This document shows, one piece after another, positions 55,053 through 64,000 of a stretch of 64,000 nucleotides of DNA. A program made the translations under genes and the position numbers. The DNA comes from Ophiosphaerella korrae. Its lineage: Eukaryota; Ascomycota; Dothideomycetes; Pleosporales; Phaeosphaeriaceae. Position 1 is the stretch's first letter. Each line of letters opens with the position of its first letter. The DNA lies in assembly GCA_028456385.1 (NCBI GenBank), contig JALNQF010000056.1, positions 124,001 through 188,000 of the forward strand, written 5' to 3'. The notes below the pieces were generated by a model. It was not told the origin of the DNA and searched no databases. It saw only the letters and a list, made by a program, of their open reading frames with translations.

Positions 55053-55813
55053 ATGGCAGATCACCACGACGATTTGCACGCAGAGCAGACCGAGGGCTTC
55101 AAGGTCGGCGAGAAGAAGACTATTGACGAGTATCAAAAGCTGGGTACGTTCCTCAGCCGTTTGCCCTTGACTCTCACCCAGACTGACCTCCCCCGCCACA
55201 GACCAGAACGACGAGTCGCTCCAGAAATGGAAAGCTTCTCTCGGTCTCGGCCAGGGTAAGGACATCTCTAACCCCAATGATCCTCGCAAATGCGTCATCC
55301 TCTCGCTCGGTCTCGAGGTTGACGGTCGCGACGACATCATCATCGACCTACGGTCACCCGGTGCTGTTGAGGAGCTCCAGAGTAAACCCTTCACAATCAA
55401 GGAAGGTGCTACCTTTCGCATGAAGGCACAGTTCTTGGTTCAGCACGAGATCCTGGCGGGCTTGAAATATCTCCAGAAGGTCTCACGCATGGGGGTCGGT
55501 AGCAAGATGCAAGAAATGATGGTAGGCTCACAATCGGTGCGGCTAACTACGTGTACATGGGCTAAAAGTGACAACAGGGTTCATACGGCCCCAACACCGA
55601 GGAGAAGCCATTCTACGAGAAGAAGTGTATGTACCCGAGCTCCGCGCCTTGCTCCAGATCCATCTGACCTCCTTCGCAGTTGAGCCTGAAACTGCTCCTT
55701 CCGGCATGCTCGGCCGTGGACACTATGAAGCCGTCTCCAAGTTCGTTGACGATGACAACCATACGCATCTTCAGTTCAAATGGTCCTTTGACATCAAGAA
55801 GGACTGGAAATGA
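55053..55813 (+). CDS. RDI1: Rho GDP-dissociation inhibitor
   Basis: Exons 55053-55143, 55202-55521, 55578-55626 and 55680-55813 join in phase (197 residues). The acidic N-terminus (ADHHDDLHAEQTEGF) leads to the regulatory arm KKTIDEYQKLDQNDESLQKW. The immunoglobulin-like prenyl-binding domain follows: CVILSLGLEVDGRDDIIIDL, then GATFRMKAQFLVQHEILAGL, GSYGPNTEEKPF, APSGMLGRGHYEAVSKFVDD and FKWSFDIKKDW. RhoGDI extracts geranylgeranylated Rho GTPases from membranes and keeps them inactive. The length matches the family. Confidence 0.96.
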
Positions 55814-56075
55814 AGCCGTGGCGAACAGTGAAGCTCGGCGCGGATTCGAGGGGCACAGTCAGGTGATTTGGCGAGTTGGGTAGGATTAAATGCTACGGCA
55901 GAAATATAGGGTACCATGGGCACCCGCAAAATAACGAAGTAACGGCTGACAATGTCGATGTTGATCAACTCCAGGCTGACCTCGGTCCGCATACATGAGA
56001 CTTTCTGTAGCAATTGTACGATTGTCACTGAGGGATTTTTACTTGTTGAACGTATGGGTGTGCGCTTGTTTGACA

Positions 56076-56798
56076 TTATTTTTGACATTCCAATTCCTGG
56101 AAATGGAACCACCTCGCTGCAATCCTCTTCACCTTCACGGTCCGACCCACCCATGCTCTCTCATTGCTATTGGAACCAAACCGCCGTGCTGAGGCGTTGA
56201 GGATGGAGACTTCTTGCTCCCAGGGATCCCGGCTTTCATCGTGTTCATTCTCAGTTTCGTGTTCTATGTCTCCCTCGCCCATTTCACAGTCTTGTGTCTC
56301 ATTTTGTTGCTCGATGTTCCTACCTTGACTTTGGCACTCGACTACATGAAGTAGCACATTTGCTCTGTGAGCGCTTTCTACCGCCGCTGCAAACGACCTC
56401 GCAAGCCCCTGGGCTGAGAAGAAAGATGTTGGGGCATGCAAGGCCAATGGATTCACCAGGACCAGCCTCGCTTTTCGCTGAGGTTCATCGTCGTGCGCAA
56501 TACTATTTGGTCCATGATATGTGGTCAGATAGGCCAGCAGTGTTTGCACCGAGGCACAGAAAACGAGCTTGACATGGCGAGTGGTGAACAGGTTGTGCAG
56601 TGAGGGCGTGACCAGCTGCTCAACCTGGCTCTGACTACTCTGGTTCCGCTGGAGCGAAAGCGTGAGCTGGTGCAGGAAGGCATCACGAGTCGAGCAGACG
56701 ACGAGAGTGGTGGAAGTTATGTCCGACTGCGTAGCCACGACGTGCTGTAGTAGACCAAACAGTGTTAGCGGATAGAGCACCGCCGGCAACAGCGACAT
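56076..56798 (-). CDS. Hypothetical protein, possibly a degenerate RecA-like fold
   Basis: Taking ATG 56798 (MSLLPAVLYPLTLFGLLQHV) gives 240 residues; the ORF runs in frame to an ATG at 56957 but the extra sequence is Arg/Pro-rich and unlike a conserved start. Strand-like segments STTLVVCSTRDAFLHQL and ARLVLVNPLALHAPTSFFSA, with an aliphatic run before NPL, recall the layout of RecA-like ATPases without a Walker A motif. An acidic stretch (IEHETENEHDESRDPWE) and ARRFGSNSNERAWVGRTVKV end it. Similar small proteins include Shu-complex and Elongator-type subunits; this assignment is a guess. Divergent from AP-3 beta. Confidence 0.6.
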   Translation of the reverse strand: MSLLPAVLYPLTLFGLLQHVVATQSDITSTTLVVCSTRDAFLHQLTLSLQRNQSSQSQVEQLVTPSLHNLFTTRHVKLVFCASVQTLLAYLTTYHGPNSIAHDDEPQRKARLVLVNPLALHAPTSFFSAQGLARSFAAAVESAHRANVLLHVVECQSQGRNIEQQNETQDCEMGEGDIEHETENEHDESRDPWEQEVSILNASARRFGSNSNERAWVGRTVKVKRIAARWFHFQELECQK

Positions 56799-57135
56799 GT
56801 TGGTGGTGGAGCTGCTTCCAGACCGCAGCCGTCGTATGCGCATGCCTCTTTTTACCGTCCGTGAGACAGGCGGGTGTTGAATTATCGGAAGGTTGTGCCT
56901 ACGAATCGGCAGCAAAGCCCCTCTTCCGCGGGGGCCATCCTGGTGTCCCGCCATCAACGTCGCGCAATCCAGCGTATGGCCGGAGCACCGTCAAACCACT
57001 TACTTCACCCACCTGCTCGCCCCAAGGCCAAAGTCCCTGTCCGACTGTGCATAGCTGGTCTGATTTCTGTCAGAGCGGATTTGCTTTCGGCAGAGCGGAG
57101 CTGAGCTGAGCGAAGTTGCAGCGTAGGCTGCGGCC
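56799..57135. promoter_or_regulatory. Divergent promoter region for the hypothetical gene and APL6
   Basis: 337 bp, no supported ORF if ATG 56798 is right. Strings gcagagcggatttgctttcg and gcagagcggagctgagctgag form a short near-repeat at 57070-57115. Confidence 0.4.
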
Positions 57136-59870
57136 ATGGAGTCGATAAGTCGCATCTCAAGCTTGCTGGAGACAGGTAGGCTCGCCTCCCACGTTTATTT
57201 ATGTCTTTCGCCGTTTGCCTTTCCCGTGCTATTTATTTATTTTTGTATTTTTGCTTGTACTTGTACTTGTACTTGTATTTGTACTTTCTGGTGTTGCTAT
57301 GCATCCGTCCAACTTTGCTCACTGGTCTCTTTCCACAGCACGCGACCTTACCCTCGAAGCCGCCACAAATGCCAGCAATGCCCGGCGAAGTGCCACCAAA
57401 GAGCTGCCCTCGGGCCAGCTCAAGAAGCTACTGGATAGTAGGGCGGAGCGCGAGGTGTTGGAAGGCCTGAGAAGAGTCGTTACTGTAGGAGCTTCCCCGC
57501 CATGACCTGGAACTTTGGAAAAGAGCCTGGAACGGCTGGATGGGCTGAGACTGACTCTGAGGAACATAGATGTCCTACCGCCAACCTCCTTCGCAGACGC
57601 TCCCTTTCTTCTCCCATGTCATCAAGAATGTGGCGTCGCCATCGCTTCCTGTCAAAAAGCTTGTGTATATCTACCTGCTCCAACATGCCGAACACGAACC
57701 AGATACTGCGCTTCTCTCCATCAACACGATCCAGAAGTCTCTCACAGATACGAATCCTCAGCTCCGCGCTCTCGCACTGCGGGTCATGTCGAGCATTAGA
57801 GTGCCCGTCATCAGCCAAATTGTCAGCTTGGGCATCAAGCGAGGTGCTGGAGACATGTCGCCACTTGTAAGACGAGCTGCTGCATTGGCTATACCCAAGT
57901 GTTACCGACTAGACCCCAACACGGAGCCCCAGCTTCTAGAATACCTCTCGACACTCCTAGGCGACAAGCAGTACTTCGTCTCTGGTGCTGCCGTGGCCAC
58001 ATTCCTTGAGCTATGTCCCGATCGTTTCGACCTACTACATCCACATTACCGCTCTTTGGTAAAGAAGCTGGTTGATATGGATGAGTGGGGCCAGTTGGCG
58101 ACATTACGTTTGATGATGGTTTATGTTCGCAAATGCTTTCCACGAAGGACAAGAAAGGTTCCAAAGGCTCAGACTAGCAGCAGCACGACTGCGAAGCCCA
58201 CAAAAAGCACGAAAGGCTTCTACGATACAGAGAGTGATTCAGGTGAGGAGGGCGAGAAAGAACAGGATATGGAGGATGTTGTGGTGCTAGACCCAGACCT
58301 CGAACTGCTCCTGAAAGCTTGCCAGCCGCTTCTACTGTCTCGCAATTCTGCAGTGGTGGTGGCAGTAGCACGAGCGTACCTATATCTAGGGACACCAGAA
58401 TATCTCATTCAAGCCGTGGGACCACTGGTATCACTGTTGCGATCCGCCGGCGACATCCAACATGTTGCGTTGTACAACATTGTTCAAGTCTGCTTGAAAC
58501 GTCCGGAGCCGTTTGTGAAATATTATACGCACTTTTTGGTGCGTTCAATAGATGCACCGCATATATGGCAACTGAAGCTGGAGCTTCTAACTCTGATATT
58601 CCCGTATGCGCAACTACGACTGCAGAATTTAATTCTGGCTGAGCTCAGCCACTTCTCGCATTCTGGCAGCCTCGACTCATCCCTAGTACGGGGATCAGTA
58701 CGTGCCATAGGGCGCTGCTCACAGAGTCCCGCGACAAGTCCCCAAACATCAGCCAGGTGTTTGAGACTCTTACTCAAACACATTGGGTCCGCAGATGGCC
58801 ATTTAGTTGCCGAATCGCTGGAGGTCATCCGACACCTCATTCAACGAGATCCGAACGCTCACCGAACAACGGTAGTTCGACTTGCAAAACACCTTGATGC
58901 AGCAACGAGCCCACAGGCTAGAGCAAGTATTATCTGGCTCGTCGGCGAATTCGCAGGCCTGGACCCAGAAAACAATATTGCTGCAGATGTCCTACGCATT
59001 CTAGTCAAAGGATTTGCAGACGAAGCTGAACCAGCTAAACTTCAGATTGTGCTACTAGCGGCGAAGGTCTACATCCACCATCTAACCGCAAACCCGCCGC
59101 CTGAGTCCCCAAAAGTAGAAGAATCAAAGTCGAGCTTGTCGTTACTTGATAGTTACCACGAAGAAGGTGGTTTCCGAGACGCAAGCCTTGATGCACCAGT
59201 TCAACCAATTGATGCACAACAACAGGAGAAACCACATCCGATCAAGGCATTATACGATTACGTTATCCTGCTCACTAGATACGATACCTCCTACGACCTA
59301 CGCGACCGTGCCCGTGTATACAAAGCCCTCCTTGCGACGCCAACGTCCACGCAGCTTGCTTCACTTCTATTACTTGCACCCAAACCCGTGCCGCATATCC
59401 CCAGCCCAAGCGAGACACGGAAAGGTTATGTTCTTGGCAGTGCTAGTCTGGTTATTGGCGATGAAGGCGGTGTGGGCGGTCTACAAGGCTACGATGACCT
59501 TCCACGCTGGGTCAAGGAAGGCGACGAGCCAGATCCTGCACTGCGAGATGAAATCTCCTCAACAACCACTTCCGCTTACGACTCTTCAAGGACAATGTCG
59601 GCGGCAGATAGACTCGATGCTGCGACAGGGGGTAGCAGTAGGACACCCGAGAGTATTTTGTCTCCACAAAGCCTGAATGGGGTTGGAGATATAGGTGTAG
59701 GAGCTGGTGGGAGCAAAAGCAAGGAGAAAACGCTGGATGACTGGTTGGCGGAAGAGAGCGCGAGTGAAGAAGAGACAGATGATGATGACGACGAAGAAGA
59801 AACAGATGAGGAAAGTGAATACGAAACGGAAAGCGAGAGTGGAGATGAACAGAGTAGACTAGTCAAGTAG
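57136..59870 (+). CDS. APL6: AP-3 adaptor complex beta subunit
   Basis: Exons 57136-57175, 57339-57484 and 57570-59870 join in phase (828 residues). The start MESISRISSLLETG, then ARDLTLEAATNASNARR, SGQLKKLLDSRAEREVLEGL and SHVIKNVASPSLPVKKLVYI, are the N-terminal adaptin repeats. Armadillo-like helices continue (MSPLVRRAAALAIPKCYRLD, ALYNIVQVCLKRPEPFVKYY). The hinge is acidic/Ser-rich (residues near 185-215), and the C-terminus is a run of Asp/Glu/Ser. An ear domain is not obvious. AP-3 sorts vacuolar membrane cargo, Nyv1 among them in yeast, directly from the Golgi. Confidence 0.93.
57246..57290 (+). repeat. TTGTAC hexanucleotide repeat in the first APL6 intron
   Basis: Four or five imperfect cttgta/ttgtac units form the middle of the 163-bp first intron (57176-57338), which is long for this window. 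Confidence 0.75.
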
Positions 59871-60251
59871 TCATGCGACAAAGGACCGCCTGGCTTGGGC
59901 ATCTGATGATAGCGATACACAATTAAATTCAACTCTACAATAGCACTTTGGATCAATGTGTCTACTGAAAGCTTGTGTTGAAAGAGCTAGACCTTGAGGG
60001 TTGATAGCGACGAATCGGAGGCATAGCTTCTCCACAGCCGAGGCATGCGATGGGAAGTGGACCGCACCCCATGCTTCGATGTCATCCCATCCATGCTAGC
60101 TTGGTCGTCTCTCATTGCTCGGAACAGCTCCTTCGCGATGCTATGGGGTTTCTCTGCCTCTTGAGATCCCCAGTGGCAATTGACCCCAAACATTCTGCCA
60201 GCACATTCGACACCTCCTAAGTTGACGAGCTGTTGTGCAGCGAACGACGAA
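59871..60251. other. Intergenic region between APL6 and the acyltransferase gene
   Basis: 381 bp. The frame of the acyltransferase extends upstream from a TTG codon at 60180, but no ATG supports it; the rest shows no coding signal. Confidence 0.45.
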
Positions 60252-62818
60252 ATGCCGAACTCGAAAAAAAGTCGCAAGTCTGCTCCCTCAGTCACAAGCG
60301 CAGAACAGGCTCCCGACCTCAGCATCACGGCCGACGATCGAGTCTATCTGCATGCAGCCGGCTACAATGAGTCGCCCGATCGCGGCCTCATCCACAGCAT
60401 GGCACGCTTCCGCTCATCGCCCCTCGATTTCATTCGCGAAGTGTCCCTTCACTTCTCCGGCACAGGATGGCGTTCGTTCGACCACATCATCGGGCAGCCA
60501 GAATACTACTCGGGATTCAGCGAGGATATGAAAACACGCGTGTTGAGTAGCCCAATGCTCGTCGCAAAGGTGCGAGAGCTTGCCGAGAAGAGGGCCGAGG
60601 TCGAGGCAAAGGACGGCATACTGGGCGAAGATGCGCAGAATGGAGACGGCGTTGGAGAGAATAACAGAAAAAGGAAGCGGACGGTCCAAATCGAGGAGTC
60701 GTTGATGGAAGTGTGCGATACCTGGACGGATGGCATGATTTGCAAGATGGAGAGCAAAGGCTTCATCCGAGGCGCATACTACCTCGCGACCCAACTGTTG
60801 ACCAGAGCTTATCACCAGGGCGTACATGTATCCAGTGAGGAGGTGCTACGGCTACGTGGTGTCGCTGAAAAAGCTGCCAAAGACAAGCACTCCATCATCT
60901 TTCTGCCATGCCATCGTTCGCATGTCGATTATGTCTCATTGCAGATTATCTGCTATCGCCTAGGTCTGGCTCTGCCCACAGTTGTTGCAGGCGACAATTT
61001 GAACTTTCCAGTTGTTGGGTCATTCTTGCAACATGCAGGTGCCATGTGGATACGACGAAGCTTTGGAGATGATCAGCTGTATATTACTTTGGTGCAAGCA
61101 TACATTGACACCCTTCTTCAGAACGGTTACAACCTGGAATGTTTCGTTGAGGGTGGGCGGAGTAGGACGGGCAAGCTTCTGCCGCCAAAATTTGGGATTT
61201 TGAGTTACATGCTTGATAGTGTTGCAAGTGGGAGAGTGGACGATGCTATCATTTGCCCTGTTTCGACGCAGTACGATAAGGTCATTGAGGTCGAGTATGG
61301 CTACTTCTGGATATACTCTTCGAATGTCACGCTGACCTGAATAGTTCTTACATCAGTGAGCTCCTTGGTCAGCCCAAACCGAAAGAAAACCTCATGGACT
61401 TTCTTTCTGCATCATCGGTTCTGTCTCTCAAACTCGGGCGTGTAGATGTACGATTTCACGAACCGTGGTCTCTACGTACATTTATCAATCAACAACGTGA
61501 GCGCTTTACTAAGCTTCCGCAACAAATTGATACGAAAGAAGATCGGATACGACTACTGCGCACACTTGGGTACAAAGTGCTCTCTGAAATTAACGATGTT
61601 TCGGTAGTAATGCCAACGGCGCTTGTTGGTACAGTATTACTTACGTTGAGAGGGAGAGGAGTAGGAAAGGCAGAACTGATTAGAAGAGTGGAATGGCTCA
61701 GTGAGCGAGTGCGAGCGCAAGGCGGCAGAGTCGCTCATTTTGGAAATTTGCCCACAAGTGTAGTAATAGATCGAGCACTTGAAGTGCTTGGTCCAGGACT
61801 TGTAGGGCTTGTTCCTGGCTTGCCTGAGGATACATTCTACGCAGTCGATCGGTAAGTCTCACATTTCTTTTCATGTCAACACGGCTAAACAAACTACAGC
61901 TTCCAACTTTCTTTCTACCGCAACATGACCATCCACCTCTTCATCCTGCAATCTCTTGTCTCCGCCGCGCTCTATACGCACGTCAAGCTAGGTGGCGGAC
62001 CCGAGTACCAACGCATGTCTTACGCCGACCTACACGCCCAAGTCTACTTCCTTTCGCAACTCTTCCGTGGCGAATTCATCTTCCCAACCGAAGGCCTCGA
62101 CTACAATCTAAACAAAACCCTTGACGGCCTCGAAGCTGACGACGTAATCAAGATCACACGCAAGGAGTCACTCGATGGCAAAGGTAGCATTGAATATGTC
62201 GAACTAAGCGACAGAGAACGCGAAACCGGCCGCGAAAACTTTGACTTCTACTGTTTTCTCATCTGGCCCTTTATCGAAGCCACCTGGCTTGGGGCCATGA
62301 GCCTCATGATGCTCACCCCACCACTCAAATACTCCCCGTCCCCCTCTGAATCCTGGCTCAACCTCAAAAAAGTGCAAGATCGCGCGCAGCTCTTTGGCAA
62401 AACGCTCTACCACCAAGGCGACCTATCCTACTTCGAGGCCGTGAACAAAGAAACGCTCAAGAACGCATACACTCGCTTTGAAGAAGAGGGCATGGTCCTA
62501 GTCAGCAAATCCGGAGGCAACAGGGCGGCGCCGACGATCCGGCTTGCGGATGATTGGTGTCCGGTGCGCGGGTCGCGGGGCATTATTGCGGACGGCCCGT
62601 TGTGGAGGTTTGCGGAGCGGATTAGTGCGAGTCGCAGGGAGGGCAAGAATCGACGGGACGGGGCGACGGTACAACATCGCGTATTGGGGCTGGCGGATGT
62701 GGTGGGCGAGGGGTTGTGGGGGGAGGGCGTGAAGGATGGGAGGGCTGAGGCCGGCGAGGTAAAGAAGGGGCCAGCAAAGGGGCGGAGAAAAATGGTTGGA
62801 GGAATGGCGCGGTTGTGA
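60252..62818 (+). CDS. Glycerol-3-phosphate/dihydroxyacetone-phosphate acyltransferase (PlsB/GNPAT type)
   Basis: Exons 60252-61294, 61345-61851 and 61900-62818 join in phase (822 residues). ATG 60252 gives MPNSKKSRKSAPS; upstream in-frame codons are not ATG. The acyltransferase blocks are clear: IIFLPCHRSHVDYVS (HX4D), PTVVAGDNLNFPVVGSFL, CFVEGGRSRTGKLLPPKFG and AIICPVSTQYDKVIE. SYISELLGQPKPKENL follows the first intron. The later part (AQVYFLSQLFRGEFIFPTEG) matches the PlsB/GNPAT C-terminal domain. Enzymes of this type start glycerolipid or ether-lipid synthesis. A long charged insertion lies near residues 110-145. Choice between glycerol-3-phosphate and dihydroxyacetone phosphate cannot be made from sequence. 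Confidence 0.92.
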
Positions 62819-63037
62819 GAGCCATATTCAGCTCAGCCCAATAATTAATCATGCAAGCAGATCAAGTAGATTCAAGACGCAGCATCGCACAAGCTTCGTT
62901 TGTTTTCGTGTTTCTACCCTTTTCGATACTGCACTTCGACATAAGCAAATGGTCATGTACACTTATCGTCACACTGCATGCGCCATCTGCACCGATCGAC
63001 GCCGCCATCGGCACAACCTGCCCTCTCCCACACCAAC

Positions 63038-64000
63038 TCAAAATATCTCCCACAAACTAACCTTGCCATCCTTCGCCCCGGCAACAACCAAATGCTTTAG
63101 CTGCAGCTGCTTTTCCCTCTGCCGCGCCAATTTTCCTATGCCCGTCTCTCGGGCCACTACCTCGTGCCCTGCATCTTGGGGTTGGATATCGGCGGCGGGC
63201 AAGATGGTCGCGAAGTCAACGGCGTGCACGCCTTCTTTATGCCATTTCAGGACGGCAGCTTCTTTGAGCGTTTTACTGCTGTAGATGCGGATCCGGGCGT
63301 CCCAGCCTGCGGTTGCGAAGAGGCGGCCGTCGGAGCGTACGCGGAGGGATTGTTGGCCTGCGTGTTTGGTGTTACTGGTTTTATGGGGGGGTTGTTTGGT
63401 GACGGGTGTTGGAGGGGGCGGTGATGCAGGGTTGGATTGTGGGGGGGCGGTAGACAGGAGTGAAGACAATCCGGCGGGTTTGGATGCAGTTGGTTCGGGT
63501 GAGTGGATAGGGCGTTTTGTGAACGAGAGTGATGTGGTTGGAGCGGAGCTTATGGGCTTTTCTCGTATTCGAGGATTTTTTGAGGGGTTGGATGTTTGTG
63601 GTGATAGGAGAGCTTTATCGCTAGGCGGACTTGAATCGGTTGGTATTGCTTCTGCAGAACGACCATTTTGTGTCAACTCAGAGTTTGGTCGGTCTGAAGC
63701 AGCAAGTACTTCTGGTATACGATGCGCTGCAATAACTGCATCTGCAGATGATGTATAGTACGCATTTGCGTCTGGAGATGCGTCTAGTGATAAGATGGGT
63801 TGGGTGTGAGGCTGGCTGAGGTATACGAGCTGCGCCAATCGTACACTTGGGCTTTTTTCATGCGGTAACTGGAATACAGCTGTCAAGCCGCCCTCATACC
63901 CAGCTAGTACCAATATGCTTTTTGAAGGATGGTGATGCACCAACTTCACAGCCATGACCATGCCTGCGTACGTCAGCATTGTCTCTCTTGGCATCGACAC
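63038..64000 (-). CDS. ASA1: C-terminal part of ASTRA-associated WD40 protein ASA1 (cut by window end)
   Basis: The frame is open through 64000 and ends at 63038, giving 320 residues. WD-type blades are visible: KSILVLAGYEGGLTAVFQL, QPILSLDASPDANAYYTSSA, SLRVRSDGRLFATAGWDARI and LVVAGAKDGKVSLWEIF at the end. The last blade, ending in KDGKVSLWEI, is characteristic of Asa1, a subunit of the ASTRA complex that handles PIKK kinases. A long Ser/Pro-rich insertion (SKNPRIREKPISSAPTTSLS and following) sits between blades. The N-terminal blades and start are outside the window. Confidence 0.85.
   Translation of the reverse strand: MSMPRETMLTYAGMVMAVKLVHHHPSKSILVLAGYEGGLTAVFQLPHEKSPSVRLAQLVYLSQPHTQPILSLDASPDANAYYTSSADAVIAAHRIPEVLAASDRPNSELTQNGRSAEAIPTDSSPPSDKALLSPQTSNPSKNPRIREKPISSAPTTSLSFTKRPIHSPEPTASKPAGLSSLLSTAPPQSNPASPPPPTPVTKQPPHKTSNTKHAGQQSLRVRSDGRLFATAGWDARIRIYSSKTLKEAAVLKWHKEGVHAVDFATILPAADIQPQDAGHEVVARETGIGKLARQREKQLQLKHLVVAGAKDGKVSLWEIF

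Noticed and set aside
60180..60251. Upstream extension of the acyltransferase frame
   Set aside because: It opens at TTG; the first ATG is 60252, and the extra residues resemble leader DNA.
1..64000. tRNA, rRNA or CRISPR arrays
   Set aside because: No convincing A-box/B-box pair or cloverleaf was found by eye (isolated GGTTCGA strings at 13061 and 43650 lack context), no rRNA sequence was seen, and CRISPR is not expected in a eukaryotic genome.

Overview
The window is nuclear DNA of a filamentous ascomycete. Genes are densely packed on both strands, with short introns (about 46-70 bp) carrying GT..AG ends. The proteins are typical of Pezizomycotina: YVC1 channel, fused CPSase/ATCase, Bqt4 with a KilA-N domain, fungal rhodopsin-domain protein, DUF7580 protein and C2H2/ankyrin protein. 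A loculoascomycete (Dothideomycetes, perhaps Pleosporales) is my best guess from protein style only. I joined exons by hand and checked that reading phase is kept across every junction quoted; only the YVC1 5' junction stays ambiguous.

Layout. 1-13.7 kb is accessory. It holds an ankyrin C-terminus cut by the window edge, a broken class I glutamine amidotransferase, a pogo/Fot-type transposase tail, and a divergent pair (C2H2/ankyrin-repeat protein and HeLo-like/DUF7580 protein) sharing a 318-bp promoter. Beyond these lie a 1.43-kb reading frame peppered with stops but free of frameshifts (a RIP-like relic) and a broken aminoglycoside-phosphotransferase-like gene. From 13.7 kb on the window is mostly conserved housekeeping sequence, broken by a gene-poor 2.5-kb stretch at 32.8-35.2 kb: YVC1, URA2, NYV1-like R-SNARE, POP5, hexokinase-family kinase, GILT-like protein, NECAP, tyrosinase, rhodopsin-domain protein, HAD phosphatase, MDM33, FIG4, MFS transporter, CMC4, SUMO, an unknown, a fused succinyl-CoA ligase-like protein, BQT4, RDI1, an unknown, AP-3 beta, a PlsB-type acyltransferase and the C-terminus of ASA1.

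How genes relate. Four genes serve the vacuole/endosome: YVC1 (PI(3,5)P2-gated channel), FIG4 (PI(3,5)P2 phosphatase), AP-3 beta (vacuolar sorting) and the NYV1-like R-SNARE (an AP-3 cargo in yeast). They are spread over about 45 kb and are not an operon; linkage may be chance. Other genes act independently.

Most striking observations: the URA2-type protein lacks the dihydroorotase-like domain usual between CPSase and ATCase; a succinyl-CoA ligase alpha subunit is fused to a beta subunit whose ATP-grasp part is shortened and lacks its key motifs; a C2H2/ankyrin gene carries a 306-bp higher-order repeat about 97% identical between copies beside a DUF7580 gene; CMC4 appears to have a first coding exon consisting of ATG alone; and the SUMO stop codon may be split by an intron.
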